NCBI RefSeq assembly: GCF_001297125.1
Contig: NZ_LHPC01000028.1
Span: 496,001-560,000 of the forward strand
Source of the DNA: Pseudomonas sp. RIT-PI-q
Lineage (GTDB): Bacteria; Pseudomonadota; Gammaproteobacteria; Pseudomonadales; Pseudomonadaceae
Direction of reading: 5' to 3'
DNA: 64,000 nt
Positions 21,623 through 30,919 of the stretch are shown here, in pieces. The translations under genes and the position numbers were made by a program. How positions within the stretch are numbered: position 1 is the stretch's first letter; every line of letters begins with the position of its first letter. The notes under the pieces are model-generated. The model ran no database searches. It was not told where the DNA came from and saw nothing but the letters and a program-made list of their open reading frames with translations.

Positions 21623-21732
21623 GGACGGTGGCAACACGACTGTACGGCTGTTTGTCGCTTCTGCTGTATTGCAACGATCCCTTACGTTTGAGTTTAGGCT
21701 TGAACACAGAATCCGCAGCCCGAACACAATCC

Positions 21733-21819
21733 CTATAGGAGCTGGCTTGCCAGCGAAGGCGGCCTTAAAGGCTATGCAAAACCGGAGGGCCCCTTCGCTG
21801 GCAAGCCAGCTCCTACAGG
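21733..21819. repeat. REP pair, GTAGGAGCTGGC type
   Basis: AGGAGCTGGCTTGCCAGCGA and TCGCTGGCAAGCCAGCTCCT face each other in the gntR/permease promoter region. The right end is about 45 bases upstream of the permease start codon. Confidence 0.87.
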
Positions 21820-21865
21820 GGGGGGCGGTGTTGCGGATATTTTCATACGTATAAGGAACACCGTT

Positions 21866-23056
21866 GTGAACGACGCCACGCACACGCAGCTCCGCCCTCT
21901 GGCCGACACGTCACCCTCGGCCATCGTCGCCGGGTTCATCGCCATGATGACCGGCTACACCAGCTCCCTGGTGCTGATGTTCCAGGCCGGGCAAGCGGCG
22001 GGCCTGACCAGCGGGCAGATTTCGTCGTGGATCTGGGCCATCTCGATTGGCATGGCGGTGTGCTCGATCGGCCTGTCTTTGCGCTATCGCACGCCGATCA
22101 CCATTGCCTGGTCGACTCCTGGTGCAGCGTTGCTGATTACCAGCCTGGGCGGCGTGTCTTACGGCGAAGCCATCGGCGCGTACATCACGTGCGCGGTGCT
22201 GGTGACGATTTGCGGGCTGACCGGCAGCTTCGAACGCCTGGTGAAAAAGATTCCGGCCTCACTGGCCGCCGCGTTGCTGGCGGGGATTCTGTTCAAGATC
22301 GGCAGCGAGATTTTCGTCGCCGCGCAGCATCGCACCGCGCTGGTGCTGGGCATGTTCTTCACTTACCTGGTGGTCAAGCGCCTGTCGCCGCGGTATGCGG
22401 TGCTGGCTGCGTTGTTGATCGGCACGGCGCTGTCCGGGTTTATGGGCTTGCTGGATTTCAGTGGTTTCCACCTCGAGGTGGCGACGCCGGTCTGGACCAC
22501 GCCGCACTTTTCACTGGCCGCGACCATCAGCATTGGCATCCCGCTGTTCGTGGTGGCGATGACGTCGCAGAACATGCCCGGCATCGCCGTGTTGCGCGCC
22601 GACGGTTACACCGTGCCGGCCTCGCCGCTGATCACCACCACCGGCATCGCCTCGTTGCTGCTGGCGCCGTTCGGTTCCCACGGGATCAACCTGGCGGCCA
22701 TCAGCGCGGCAATCTGCACCGGGCCACATGCCCATGAAGATCGCAACAAGCGCTACACGGCGGCGGTCTGGTGCGGGATTTTCTACGGGATCGCCGGGGT
22801 GTTCGGCGCGACGCTGGCGGCGTTGTTTGCGGCGCTGCCGAAAGAGTTGGTGCTGTCGATTGCGGCGCTGGCGTTGTTCGGTTCGATCATCAACGGCTTG
22901 AGCATAGCCATGAGCGAAGTGAAGGAACGTGAAGCCGCGTTGATCACCTTTATGGTCACGGCGTCGGGGCTGACGCTGTTTTCAATCGGGTCGGCGTTTT
23001 GGGGGATTGTGGCGGGGGTGTTGACGTTGGTGATTTTGAATTGGCGCAAGGTTTGA
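21866..23056 (+). CDS. benE: BenE-family permease (benzoate/H+ symporter type)
   Basis: A 396-residue inner-membrane protein with about 11-12 hydrophobic helices and the BenE-family opening (PSAIVAGFIAMMTGYTSSLVLMFQA reduced to its core IVAGFIAMMTGYTSS), followed by TPITIAWSTPGAALL. The start is GTG with AAGGA upstream. The family is named for benzoate uptake, but no benzoate degradation gene is nearby and the location beside xdh-guaD suggests a purine or related substrate is possible. Symbol and substrate are therefore tentative; family membership is clear. Confidence 0.85.
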   Translation: MNDATHTQLRPLADTSPSAIVAGFIAMMTGYTSSLVLMFQAGQAAGLTSGQISSWIWAISIGMAVCSIGLSLRYRTPITIAWSTPGAALLITSLGGVSYGEAIGAYITCAVLVTICGLTGSFERLVKKIPASLAAALLAGILFKIGSEIFVAAQHRTALVLGMFFTYLVVKRLSPRYAVLAALLIGTALSGFMGLLDFSGFHLEVATPVWTTPHFSLAATISIGIPLFVVAMTSQNMPGIAVLRADGYTVPASPLITTTGIASLLLAPFGSHGINLAAISAAICTGPHAHEDRNKRYTAAVWCGIFYGIAGVFGATLAALFAALPKELVLSIAALALFGSIINGLSIAMSEVKEREAALITFMVTASGLTLFSIGSAFWGIVAGVLTLVILNWRKV

Positions 23057-23058
23057 GG

Positions 23059-23130
23059 GCGCCTTCGCGGGCAAGCCTCGCTCCTACAGGTTCAGCGTGT
23101 CCTTGTAGGAGCGAGGCTTGCCCGCGAAGG
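23059..23130. repeat. REP pair, GTAGGAGCGAGGC type
   Basis: GCCTTCGCGGGCAAGCCTCG and its complement CGAGGCTTGCCCGCGAAGG face each other immediately after the BenE-type permease stop codon. Confidence 0.88.
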
Positions 23131-23164
23131 GTCCATCAAGCCATACACCCAAAAAAAACAGGCA

Positions 23165-23200
23165 TAAAAAAACGGCGACCCTCAGGTCGCCGTTTTTTTA
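23165..23200. terminator. Bidirectional terminator between benE and yggL
   Basis: AACGGCGACC, loop CTCA and GGTCGCCGTT form a 10-bp stem flanked by A7 and T7. It suits termination of both convergent genes. Confidence 0.93.
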
Positions 23201-23205
23201 CAACA

Positions 23206-23550
23206 TCAAGCTACCGGATTGATCGGCTTTTCCGGATACCAGACGTCGATCAGCGGGCTGACGGTTGCTTCGGTCAGTTCGCTGCGGCCTTTGAGCCAGG
23301 CTTCAACAGCAGCGCGCTGCTCTTCGGACACCGAGCCACGCTTCTGCAGGCAAACCAGACCGAAGTCGTCGCCGCCAACATAGCCCAGACCGTTGGCTTC
23401 CATGGCTTCTTTGAGGAACGCATCGAGGAAAGCATCAATGGCTTCATCAGCCAAATCTTCTTTGAAATCCAGGTTCAGCTCGAAACCCAGCTCTTGAAAT
23501 TCATCGACGCACAGTTTTTTGCGCAGACGCTGGGAACGGTTAGTCGCCAT
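23206..23550 (-). CDS. yggL: YggL family 50S ribosome-binding protein
   Basis: A 114-residue small acidic protein beginning MATNRSQRLRKKLCVDEFQE, matching the YggL/DUF469 family that associates with the 50S subunit. The start at 23550 is chosen over 23565 because the family N-terminus begins there and GAGGATTG lies upstream. It is monocistronic and followed directly by the bidirectional terminator. Confidence 0.92.
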   Translation of the reverse strand: MATNRSQRLRKKLCVDEFQELGFELNLDFKEDLADEAIDAFLDAFLKEAMEANGLGYVGGDDFGLVCLQKRGSVSEEQRAAVEAWLKGRSELTEATVSPLIDVWYPEKPINPVA

Positions 23551-23740
23551 TGGAACAATCCTCATAAGTAATAACGGGCGGCACTTTAGCAGTTTAAGGC
23601 GCCAATTGCCCGTCTCGCAGTGGCGGTCAGCCTACCGTCGGTAAAAAAATAGCGGATTAGAAGACCAGGGCACGGCACACGCCGCTACACCTTGGGGCAT
23701 AATGCCGACACTTTCATGACCACTGAGGGAATTTATCTTC

Positions 23741-23788
23741 ATGCCCTCGTCTTTTTTCCCCTCGGCTGTAGGGTTTTATTTCAGATGA
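23741..23788 (+). CDS. Possible 15-codon leader peptide coupled to dacB
   Basis: An ATG at 23741 with GAGGGA 10 bases upstream opens a 15-residue frame (MPSSFFPSAVGFYFR). Its TGA stop overlaps the dacB ATG as ATGA (23785-23788). The dacB start itself lacks a clear ribosome-binding site, so termination and restart could drive dacB translation. This could be chance; the supporting evidence is the good Shine-Dalgarno and the exact ATGA overlap. Confidence 0.4.
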   Translation: MPSSFFPSAVGFYFR

Positions 23789-25245
23789 TCAAATCTTTGC
23801 GTCCATTGTTACTGGCCGGTTTCCTGCTCCCGCTGGCCTTCTCTGTTTCTGCCGCCCCGATCAACACCGCGCTATCGCCCAACGTTGAAAAAGCCCTGAA
23901 AGCCAGCAAGTTGCAAGACAACGCCCTGTCGCTGGTGATGATCCCGCTGACCGGCCCTGGCACGCCAACCATTTTCAACGCTGACGTCTCGGTGAACCCG
24001 GCCTCGACCATGAAGCTGGTCACCACCTATGCCGCGCTGGAAATGCTCGGCCCGAACCACCAGTGGAAAACCGAGTTCTACACCGATGGCACCCTGAGCG
24101 GCGGCATCCTCAACGGCAACCTCTACCTCAAGGGTGGCGGCGATCCGAAGCTGAACATGGAAAAACTCTGGCTGCTGATGCGCGACCTGCGCGCCAATGG
24201 CGTCACGCAAATCACCGGTGACCTGGTGCTGGACCGCAGTTTCTTCATTCAACCGCAGTTGCCCGAGTTCAACGACGATGGCAATGACGAGAACAAACCG
24301 TTCCTGGTCAAACCCGACTCGCTGATGGTCAACCTCAAGGCCCTGCGTTTTGTGGCACGCAACGACAATGGCCGGGTGCTGATCTCGGTGGAACCGCCGA
24401 TCGCCACCATCCGCATCGAAAACCAGGTCAAAGCCGTCAACTCCAAGCAATGCACCGGTGGCGTGCGCTACAACCCGGTGACGCAGGCTGATGGCAGCGT
24501 GACCGTGACCGTCGGCGGCCAGTTGGGCGAAGGCTGCAGTTCGCAGACTTACCTGTCGCTGCTTGACCACGCGACCTACACCGCTGGCGCCGTGCGGGCG
24601 ATCTGGAAGGAACTGGGCGGCAGCATTCAAGGCAAGGACCTGCTGGGGCCAACGCCGAAAGACGCCAAGGTGCTGGCGCGGGCATTCTCGCCGGACCTGG
24701 CGGAAATCATCCGCGACATCAACAAATACAGTAACAACACCATGGCCCAGCAGCTGTTCCTGAGCCTGGGCCAGAAGTTCCGCACCGACGCCGATGCCGA
24801 CGACGCCAAGGCTGCCCAGCGCGTGGTCCGTCAGTGGCTGGCGAAGAAAGGCATCACCGCGCCGCACCTGGTGATGGAAAACGGCTCTGGCCTGTCCCGT
24901 GCCGAACGCGTGAGTGCGCGTGAAATGGCCGGCATGTTGCAAGCGGCCTGGAGAAGCCCGTATTCGGCCGAGTTCATCAGCTCGATGCCGATTGCCGGCA
25001 CCGACGGCACCATGCGCAAACGCCTGAAGACCACCGCGATGCGCGGTGAAGCCCACGTCAAGACCGGCACCCTGAACACCGTGCGAGCGATTGCCGGTTT
25101 CAGCCGCGACATCAACGGCAATACCTGGGCGGTGGTGGCGATCCTCAACGACAAGGCCCCGTTTGGCGCCTCTTCGGTACTGGATCAAGTGTTGCTGGAC
25201 CTGTACCGCCAGCCGAAACTGCCGGAAACGGCTTCGGTGTTGTAA
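23785..25245 (+). CDS. dacB: D-alanyl-D-alanine carboxypeptidase/endopeptidase DacB (PBP4 type)
   Basis: Periplasmic class C penicillin-binding protein that trims pentapeptides and cleaves peptide cross-links in peptidoglycan. From the ATG at 23785 it has 486 residues with a cleavable signal peptide (MIKSLRPLLLAGFLLPLAFS, cleaved near VSA-AP). All three catalytic motifs are visible: STMK with Ser74, SNN (YSNNTMAQ) and KTG (HVKTGTLN). A longer start at 23692 would place 31 residues ahead of the signal peptide and is rejected. It is followed by a REP. Confidence 0.95.
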   Translation: MIKSLRPLLLAGFLLPLAFSVSAAPINTALSPNVEKALKASKLQDNALSLVMIPLTGPGTPTIFNADVSVNPASTMKLVTTYAALEMLGPNHQWKTEFYTDGTLSGGILNGNLYLKGGGDPKLNMEKLWLLMRDLRANGVTQITGDLVLDRSFFIQPQLPEFNDDGNDENKPFLVKPDSLMVNLKALRFVARNDNGRVLISVEPPIATIRIENQVKAVNSKQCTGGVRYNPVTQADGSVTVTVGGQLGEGCSSQTYLSLLDHATYTAGAVRAIWKELGGSIQGKDLLGPTPKDAKVLARAFSPDLAEIIRDINKYSNNTMAQQLFLSLGQKFRTDADADDAKAAQRVVRQWLAKKGITAPHLVMENGSGLSRAERVSAREMAGMLQAAWRSPYSAEFISSMPIAGTDGTMRKRLKTTAMRGEAHVKTGTLNTVRAIAGFSRDINGNTWAVVAILNDKAPFGASSVLDQVLLDLYRQPKLPETASVL

Positions 25246-25256
25246 GCCTTTAAAGT

Positions 25257-25334
25257 CAAAAGATCGCAGCCTTCGGCAGCTCCTACAGGGTGATGTGTAC
25301 ACCTGTAGGAGCTGCCGAAGGCCGCGATCTTTTC
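25257..25334. repeat. REP pair, GTAGGAGCTGCC type
   Basis: AGATCGCAGCCTTCGGCAGC and GCTGCCGAAGGCCGCGATCT face each other between convergent dacB and the GGDEF gene. It may also act as a transcription-end hairpin, since no other terminator is seen here. Confidence 0.87.
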
Positions 25335-25359
25335 AATGCCCACAGATACCACGGCAAGC

Positions 25360-27759
25360 CTAGTTCATCTCCCCTTCAACCCGATCCCGCCCGGCTTGCT
25401 TCGCCGCATAAACTCCCGAGTCCGCTCGCAGCAACAGCGCATCCGCGCCCTCTCCGACGCGCCAACTGGCAATCCCGAAACTCGCGGTCACCGTTCCGAC
25501 GCCCTCGATCGGCGAACTGCGCAACGCTTGCCATAGCTGCAAGGCCAGGACATGGGCATGCTCGCCGTTGATGTCCGGGCACAGCACCATGAACTCCTCG
25601 CCCCCGAGGCGACAGAACACGTCGGTGCGCCGCAACCGATGGCCGATACGCTCGCACACCGCTTGCAGCACCCGATCACCCACCGCGTGGCCATGTTGGT
25701 CATTGATGCGTTTGAAGTGATCGATGTCGAGCATGATCACCGACAACTCGCCGCCTCCGCGCTCGACCCGGGCCATTTCGGTGGTCAGGCGTTCCTGGAA
25801 ATAACGACGGTTATGAATGCCGGTCAGGGAATCGGTAATCGACAGCGCGCGTAATTCCTCTTCCACCCGTTTCAGGTCGGAGATGTCCGAGATGTAGCCA
25901 TGCCAGAGCACGCCGCCACCGGGCAGTTCCTCCGGCGTCGCCTCGCCACGGACCCAACGCAGACCGCGCACCGGCAGTTGCACGCGGTACTCCTCGCGCC
26001 ACGGGCTGAGGGTGTCGGCCGAGGCGCGGATCGAGGCGCGCACGCGGGTGGTGTCCTGTGGATGAATCCGCGTGAAGATCGCTTCGGCGTTGAGCAGCAG
26101 CACGTCCGGTTCGAGTTCGTAGATCTCGCGGATACCGTCGCTGGCGTAGATCACACTGAAACGCCCGTCGAATTCCATCTTGAACTGGTAGATCCCGCCG
26201 GGCACATGGGCGCTGAGTTTCTTCAACAGCAGGTCCCGCGCCGCCAAGGCCTCGTGCACCCGTTTGCGCTCGGTGATGTCGATACAGATCGCCAGGTGGC
26301 CAACCCACAGGCCTTGCTCGTCGAGCACCGGGGTGGCCAGCATGTTCACCGCCAGATGGCTGCCATCGCTGCGCACCAGCGTCCACTCTCGCGCTTCGTG
26401 GCCGCCCTCCTCGCTGCCTTCGACCAACATCGCCTGGCAGGTCGGAATCGGCTTGCCATAGCGCGCGCTCAACTCCGCCGAGCGGGCCACGAGCTCCCGG
26501 GGCAGGTGCAGGTTTTCCAGGGTCATGTGGCCGACCACCTCCGCGCTGGCATAACCGAGCATCTGTTCGGCACCAGCATTAAAGGTGCTGATGACCCCGC
26601 GCAGGTCGGTGGCGATGATCGCCACCTGGGTCGCGGCATTCAACACGCCGCGCAACTGGCCATGGGTGCCGCGCAACTCCTGCTCACGGGCGCGCAGTTC
26701 CTGGGTGCGCTGATCCACCATCCTCAACGCCCGTTGCCGCTGACTGACCAGCACATAGAGCAAGGCACTGAGCAACAGACTGAGCAGGCCGCCGAGCACC
26801 ACCAGACTGGTCACCGACGAATGGTTGGCTTGCAGGAAGGCCTCGCTGGGCTGGATGTCGACCTGGTAATCGTGATCGGCCAGCCGCAGCAACCGAGTCG
26901 CGGCCAAATCACTGGTGGCCGGCGTATTGGGGGATTCGTAAAGGACTTCGTGCTGATCGTCTGTGGATAAGTCGAGGATGCGCACCGACAGATAGTCACG
27001 CCCCGCCTCCGGCAATCCGTCCGCCAGCAACTGACGCATGCTGATTACCGCCATCACATAGCCGAACGGTTTGACCGCCACAGTGTTCGGGCTATTGCGC
27101 AACATCACCGGTGCGACCAGCAGCACGCCCCGTGCATAGGCCGGCTCGATATTGACCAGATGCATGGGTTGCGACACCGCCATGCTGCCGTGCCGGTCGG
27201 CGCGCTCAAGGGTGGAACGGCGCAACGGTTGGGCCAGCAAGTCGTAGCCCAGCGGCGAACCGAGTTTGCTTTGAGTCTGGCTAAAGAGCACCACCACGTA
27301 CTCATCCCGCTCCGCTGCCCGTTGCAACTGGCCGTCGACATTGAGTTCGCGAAAGGTGAAATCACTCAAGCCTTCATCACGCATCCGGCGCTCGAAAGCC
27401 GCTCGCTCGGCGCCCGCAACCCGCTGAGCGAAGGAGTACGCCTGAGTTCGGTGCAATAGAGGCTGGGTGTAACCGTCGAACTCCTCTCGGGAGACCTCAT
27501 CGGAATTGGCAAAGAACCGGCGCAGGCCATCGAGGCGCTGCTCCTGATCTTCGAAACGTTCTTCGATACGGCTGTAACGTTCACTGGCCAGAAGCTGGAA
27601 ACGTTGCCGCAATTGATGGTGAAACAGGTTCAGCGTTGACCAGGCCAGCAGGCCCGTGAGAATCCCGCCGACGAGCAATACCAGCAGCGCGACCAGCCAG
27701 GCCGAAACATCTTCACTGATAAACCCCAGGATCTTTGGGCGCACGGCGTGCAACGACAT
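25360..27759 (-). CDS. CHASE-PAS-PAS-GGDEF diguanylate cyclase
   Basis: A 799-residue membrane sensor. An N-terminal helix (WLVALLVLLVGGILTGLLAW) and a second one near residue 320 (SLVVLGGLLSLLLSALLYVL) bound a periplasmic CHASE domain. Two PAS/PAC units (about 370-490 and 500-625) precede a GGDEF domain. The active-site motif is intact GGEEF (719-723) with an upstream RxxD inhibitory site (RRTD), so the protein should synthesise c-di-GMP with product inhibition. There is no EAL domain. It stands alone between REP elements; the ligand is unknown. Confidence 0.93.
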   Translation of the reverse strand: MSLHAVRPKILGFISEDVSAWLVALLVLLVGGILTGLLAWSTLNLFHHQLRQRFQLLASERYSRIEERFEDQEQRLDGLRRFFANSDEVSREEFDGYTQPLLHRTQAYSFAQRVAGAERAAFERRMRDEGLSDFTFRELNVDGQLQRAAERDEYVVVLFSQTQSKLGSPLGYDLLAQPLRRSTLERADRHGSMAVSQPMHLVNIEPAYARGVLLVAPVMLRNSPNTVAVKPFGYVMAVISMRQLLADGLPEAGRDYLSVRILDLSTDDQHEVLYESPNTPATSDLAATRLLRLADHDYQVDIQPSEAFLQANHSSVTSLVVLGGLLSLLLSALLYVLVSQRQRALRMVDQRTQELRAREQELRGTHGQLRGVLNAATQVAIIATDLRGVISTFNAGAEQMLGYASAEVVGHMTLENLHLPRELVARSAELSARYGKPIPTCQAMLVEGSEEGGHEAREWTLVRSDGSHLAVNMLATPVLDEQGLWVGHLAICIDITERKRVHEALAARDLLLKKLSAHVPGGIYQFKMEFDGRFSVIYASDGIREIYELEPDVLLLNAEAIFTRIHPQDTTRVRASIRASADTLSPWREEYRVQLPVRGLRWVRGEATPEELPGGGVLWHGYISDISDLKRVEEELRALSITDSLTGIHNRRYFQERLTTEMARVERGGGELSVIMLDIDHFKRINDQHGHAVGDRVLQAVCERIGHRLRRTDVFCRLGGEEFMVLCPDINGEHAHVLALQLWQALRSSPIEGVGTVTASFGIASWRVGEGADALLLRADSGVYAAKQAGRDRVEGEMN

Positions 27760-27918
27760 AGACGCAACTCAAAACGCCAGGTGCGGGAAAGCCCATTGGC
27801 CATGAGTTGAGTTATAGCTATTAGCCACTAATTTGACCAGCACTGAACGGAGCCAAGAGCCTTTTAAAATCAAGGCTCTGTGGATCCAATCAAATTAACC
27901 GTCAACGAACCAGATTCT

Positions 27919-28120
27919 TTGTAGGAGCGAGCTTGCTCGCGATGGACGTAAGAGCGGCGCGTTCATCCAGGCAGCCCTCATTACCGTTAACGTCCATCGC
28001 GAGCGAGCTCGCTCCTACAGTGGATTGAGCCACCAACGAAACCTGGCACTTTGTAGGAGCGAGCTTGCTCGCGATGGACCTGAGGGCGACGCGGTTATCC
28101 AGGCAGCCCTCATTACCGTT
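27919..28120. repeat. Cluster of three REP copies with duplicated flanks
   Basis: TGTAGGAGCGAGCTTGCTCG at 27919 and again at 28051, with one inverted copy (CGAGCGAGCTCGCTCCTACA) near 27999-28019. A segment reading CAGGCAGCCCTCATTACCGT occurs after each forward copy (about 27969 and 28100), so an approximately 130-base unit is duplicated. The second copy is cut short and its GTTAACG supplies the TAA stop of rlmL. No gene is visible in 27760-28118. Confidence 0.85.
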
Positions 28121-30389
28121 AACGTGCCATGATTTTCCAGGCACGGTGGATCTTGCCGTTACGGGCAAAGTCCGGGTCGATGGTCTGCGCGGTGATTTCT
28201 TCGACGGCGTAACGCTGGGTGAGATTTTCCTCCAGCACGAACTTGCGGAAGTTGTTGGAGAAGTACAACACCCCGCCCGGCGCCAGGCGCGCCATGGCCA
28301 GGTCGATCAATTGCACCTGGTCACGCTGCACGTCGAAAATCCCTTCCATGCGCTTGGAGTTGGAGAAGGTCGGCGGATCGATGAAGATCAGGTCGAACTC
28401 GTCACGGCAGGCATCCAGCCAGACCATCACATCGCCCTGCTCCAGACGGTTCTTGTCGGAAAAACCGTTCAGCGACAGGTTACGACGCGCCCAGTCCAGA
28501 TAGGTTTTTGACAGGTCGACGCTGGTGGTGCTGCGCGCACCGCCCTTGGCTGCGTGAACGCTGGCGGTCGCGGTGTAGCAATACAGGTTGAGGAAGCGCT
28601 TGCCCTCGGCCTCTTTCTGGATACGCATGCGCATCGGCCGGTGGTCGAGGAACAGCCCGGTATCGAGGTAGTCGGTAAGGTTGACCAGCAGCTTGACGCC
28701 ACCTTCATTGACCTCGACGAACTTGCCCTGCGCGGCTTGACGCTCGTACTGCTTGGTGCCGCTTTGGCGCTCGCGGCGTTTGACCACCACGCGGCTCTTG
28801 TCGATGTTCAAGGCCTGCGGAATTGCCGCCAAGGCATCGAACATGCGTGCCGAGGCTTTCTCCGGATCGATGGATTTCGGCGCGGCGTATTCCTGGACGT
28901 GGACCCAATCCTGATACAGGTCGATGGCCATGGAATATTCCGGCATGTCGGCATCGTAGACGCGGTAGCAATCGATGCCCTCGCGCTTGACCCACTTGCC
29001 CAACGCCTTCAGATTTTTCTGCAGACGGTTAGCGAACATCTGCCCGCCTTCGCTCAAGCGCGGTTGCTCGATCACCACCGGTGCCGGTTTGATCGGGTTG
29101 CCGTTCTTGTTGTACTTCTCGTACTTGCCCGGCGCCACGTCGTTGTCGGTGACTTCGACTTGGGCCTGCTCACGCTCGACCTGACGCTGTTCCGGAGTGC
29201 GACGTTCGCCGGTGACGAACTGGTCCGGCGTGACCTTGATCAGCAGCAATTTGCACGGCAAGGCGCCGTTCCAGAACGAATACTGTTTGTGGCTGCGGAT
29301 GCCCATGCGCTTGCCCAGGTCCGGGGCGCCGGTGAAGACCGCGGCTTCCCAGTTCAGGCAGGCCTGACGCAGGCGTTCGCCAAGGTTCTGGTAGAGGTAG
29401 AGCAGGCTCGCCTCGTCGCCCAGACGCTCGCCGTACGGCGGGTTGCAGATCACCAGGCCTTTCTGGTTCTGGTCCGGACGCGGCTCGAACGTCGCGACTT
29501 CGCCCTGGTAGATCTTGATCCACTCACTCAGGCCGGCACGTTCGACGTTGTTGCGGCCCGGTTGAATCAGGCGTGGGTCAGCTTCATAACCGCGAATCCA
29601 CAGCGGTGGCTTGGCCAGGCCGGCCGCGCAACGCTCGGTGGCTTCTTCGTGCAGCTTTTTCCACAGCGCCGGTACGTGACCGAGCCAGGCGGTGAAGCCC
29701 CACTGCTCGCGACGCAGGTTCGGCGCCATGTCGGCGGCGATCATCGCCGCTTCCACCAGGAACGTACCCACACCGCACATCGGGTCAGCCAGGGCGCCGC
29801 CATCGGCCGCGATGCGTGGCCAGCCGGAGCGGATCAGAATCGCTGCCGCGAGGTTTTCCTTCAACGGCGCTGCGCCCTGCTGCAAGCGATAACCGCGCTG
29901 GTGCAGGCTGTGGCCTGAGAGATCGAGGGACAGAATCGCTTCGCCACGGTCCAGGCGCAGGTGAATGCGCAGGTCCGGGTTGAGCTTGTCGATGGACGGA
30001 CGATCACCTTGCGGGGTGCGCAGTTTGTCGACGATGGCGTCTTTGACTTTCAGGGCGCCGAAGTGGGTGTTGTCGATGCCCGAGCCGTGGCCGCTGAACT
30101 CCACGGCCAGGGTGCCGTCATTGAGCATGTGGTCTTGCCACTCGATATCGAGCACGCCGTGGTACAGGTCTTCGGCGTCCTTCATCGGGAAACGCTTGAG
30201 CACCAGCAGCACCCGGTTCGCCAGACGCGACCACAGGCACAGGCGATAAGCGGTTTCCATGGTCGCCATGCCGCGCACGGCAGACGTGTGCTCACGCGCC
30301 TCTTCAAGGCCAAGCCCGACGGCTTCCTCGATGAGCAGGCCTTCAAGGCCTTTGGGGCAAGTGAGGAAGATTTCGAATTGGTCGGACAT
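28119..30389 (-). CDS. rlmL: Bifunctional 23S rRNA methyltransferase RlmKL
   Basis: Modifies 23S rRNA at G2445 (N2, RlmL part) and G2069 (N7, RlmK part). From the ATG at 30389 (MSDQFEIFLTCPKGLEGLL) it has 756 residues: a THUMP domain (about 45-155), the first methyltransferase domain with CNPPYGERLGDE, then the RlmK-type domain with LNLYCYTATASVHAA and DPPTFSNSKRMEG. A longer start at 30425 adds residues not seen in the family. The reading frame ends within the REP cluster. It is divergent from rmf. Confidence 0.95.
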   Translation of the reverse strand: MSDQFEIFLTCPKGLEGLLIEEAVGLGLEEAREHTSAVRGMATMETAYRLCLWSRLANRVLLVLKRFPMKDAEDLYHGVLDIEWQDHMLNDGTLAVEFSGHGSGIDNTHFGALKVKDAIVDKLRTPQGDRPSIDKLNPDLRIHLRLDRGEAILSLDLSGHSLHQRGYRLQQGAAPLKENLAAAILIRSGWPRIAADGGALADPMCGVGTFLVEAAMIAADMAPNLRREQWGFTAWLGHVPALWKKLHEEATERCAAGLAKPPLWIRGYEADPRLIQPGRNNVERAGLSEWIKIYQGEVATFEPRPDQNQKGLVICNPPYGERLGDEASLLYLYQNLGERLRQACLNWEAAVFTGAPDLGKRMGIRSHKQYSFWNGALPCKLLLIKVTPDQFVTGERRTPEQRQVEREQAQVEVTDNDVAPGKYEKYNKNGNPIKPAPVVIEQPRLSEGGQMFANRLQKNLKALGKWVKREGIDCYRVYDADMPEYSMAIDLYQDWVHVQEYAAPKSIDPEKASARMFDALAAIPQALNIDKSRVVVKRRERQSGTKQYERQAAQGKFVEVNEGGVKLLVNLTDYLDTGLFLDHRPMRMRIQKEAEGKRFLNLYCYTATASVHAAKGGARSTTSVDLSKTYLDWARRNLSLNGFSDKNRLEQGDVMVWLDACRDEFDLIFIDPPTFSNSKRMEGIFDVQRDQVQLIDLAMARLAPGGVLYFSNNFRKFVLEENLTQRYAVEEITAQTIDPDFARNGKIHRAWKIMAR

Positions 30390-30919
30390 TGGAATTTCAG
30401 AGCCTTTAGCTGAGTGAACCGGCAACGCATTGCCGGCCCGGTTTTCAATCAGGCGCTTTTCTCGAAGAGCGCCCGCGTGGCACGAAGGTGTGCCGTCCCA
30501 CCCTTGCTGCTCAGGTTAGAAGAGCTTAGATGCCAGGGCAGATAAAAAAGTTGATGCAACAAAATGTCATAAGTCGACCCTTCGTCGAATAATCCCCTGA
30601 CTAACAGGAGGCATTCTCACTAAAGGATTAACCCCATCATGCAGCGCGGGGCCGATCATACCGGGGGTTTGACTAATAAACACGAACCAGACATCCGGTT
30701 ACTTATGGCCATAGCACCTTAATGGTTACGTCCTTATGACAAAATGATCATTCCCTCGATGTGACGCATTGGTTAGAACTCAACACAGGTTGACGTCGCA
30801 ACGGCGTCAACACCTTGGCTCGCGACGCCGGCAGCGAGCCGCCAACGGCAGAGTTTTTCTGCCAGACCTCAATTGAGGTCGACGCGATGAATACAGTCAA
30901 CAAGTGAGGGCAACACCCT
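30390..30919 (+). promoter_or_regulatory. rlmL/rmf divergent region with structured rmf leader RNA
   Basis: The 530 bases contain no gene. The last 130 before rmf fold into four successive hairpins: GTTGACG/CGTCAAC (30789-30811), GGCTCGC/GCGAGCC (30815-30845), GGCAGA/TCTGCC (30847-30863) and the perfect palindrome GACCTCAATTGAGGTC (30865-30880). A structured rmf leader is known in pseudomonads (the rmf RNA motif), and this segment fits its location. It probably controls mRNA stability or translation of rmf in stationary phase. The rmf ribosome-binding site is GAGGG at 30905. The remaining sequence, AT-rich near 30600-30770, likely holds the promoters. Confidence 0.6.

Noticed and set aside
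21866..23056. Start of a benzoate degradation operon
   Set aside because: No benA-D or catechol genes are adjacent; the permease is bounded by REPs and a terminator and lies beside purine genes.
27919..28120. CRISPR-like regular repeats
   Set aside because: Copies are few, inverted as well as direct, and match the REP subtype seen throughout the window; no spacers of regular size or cas genes.
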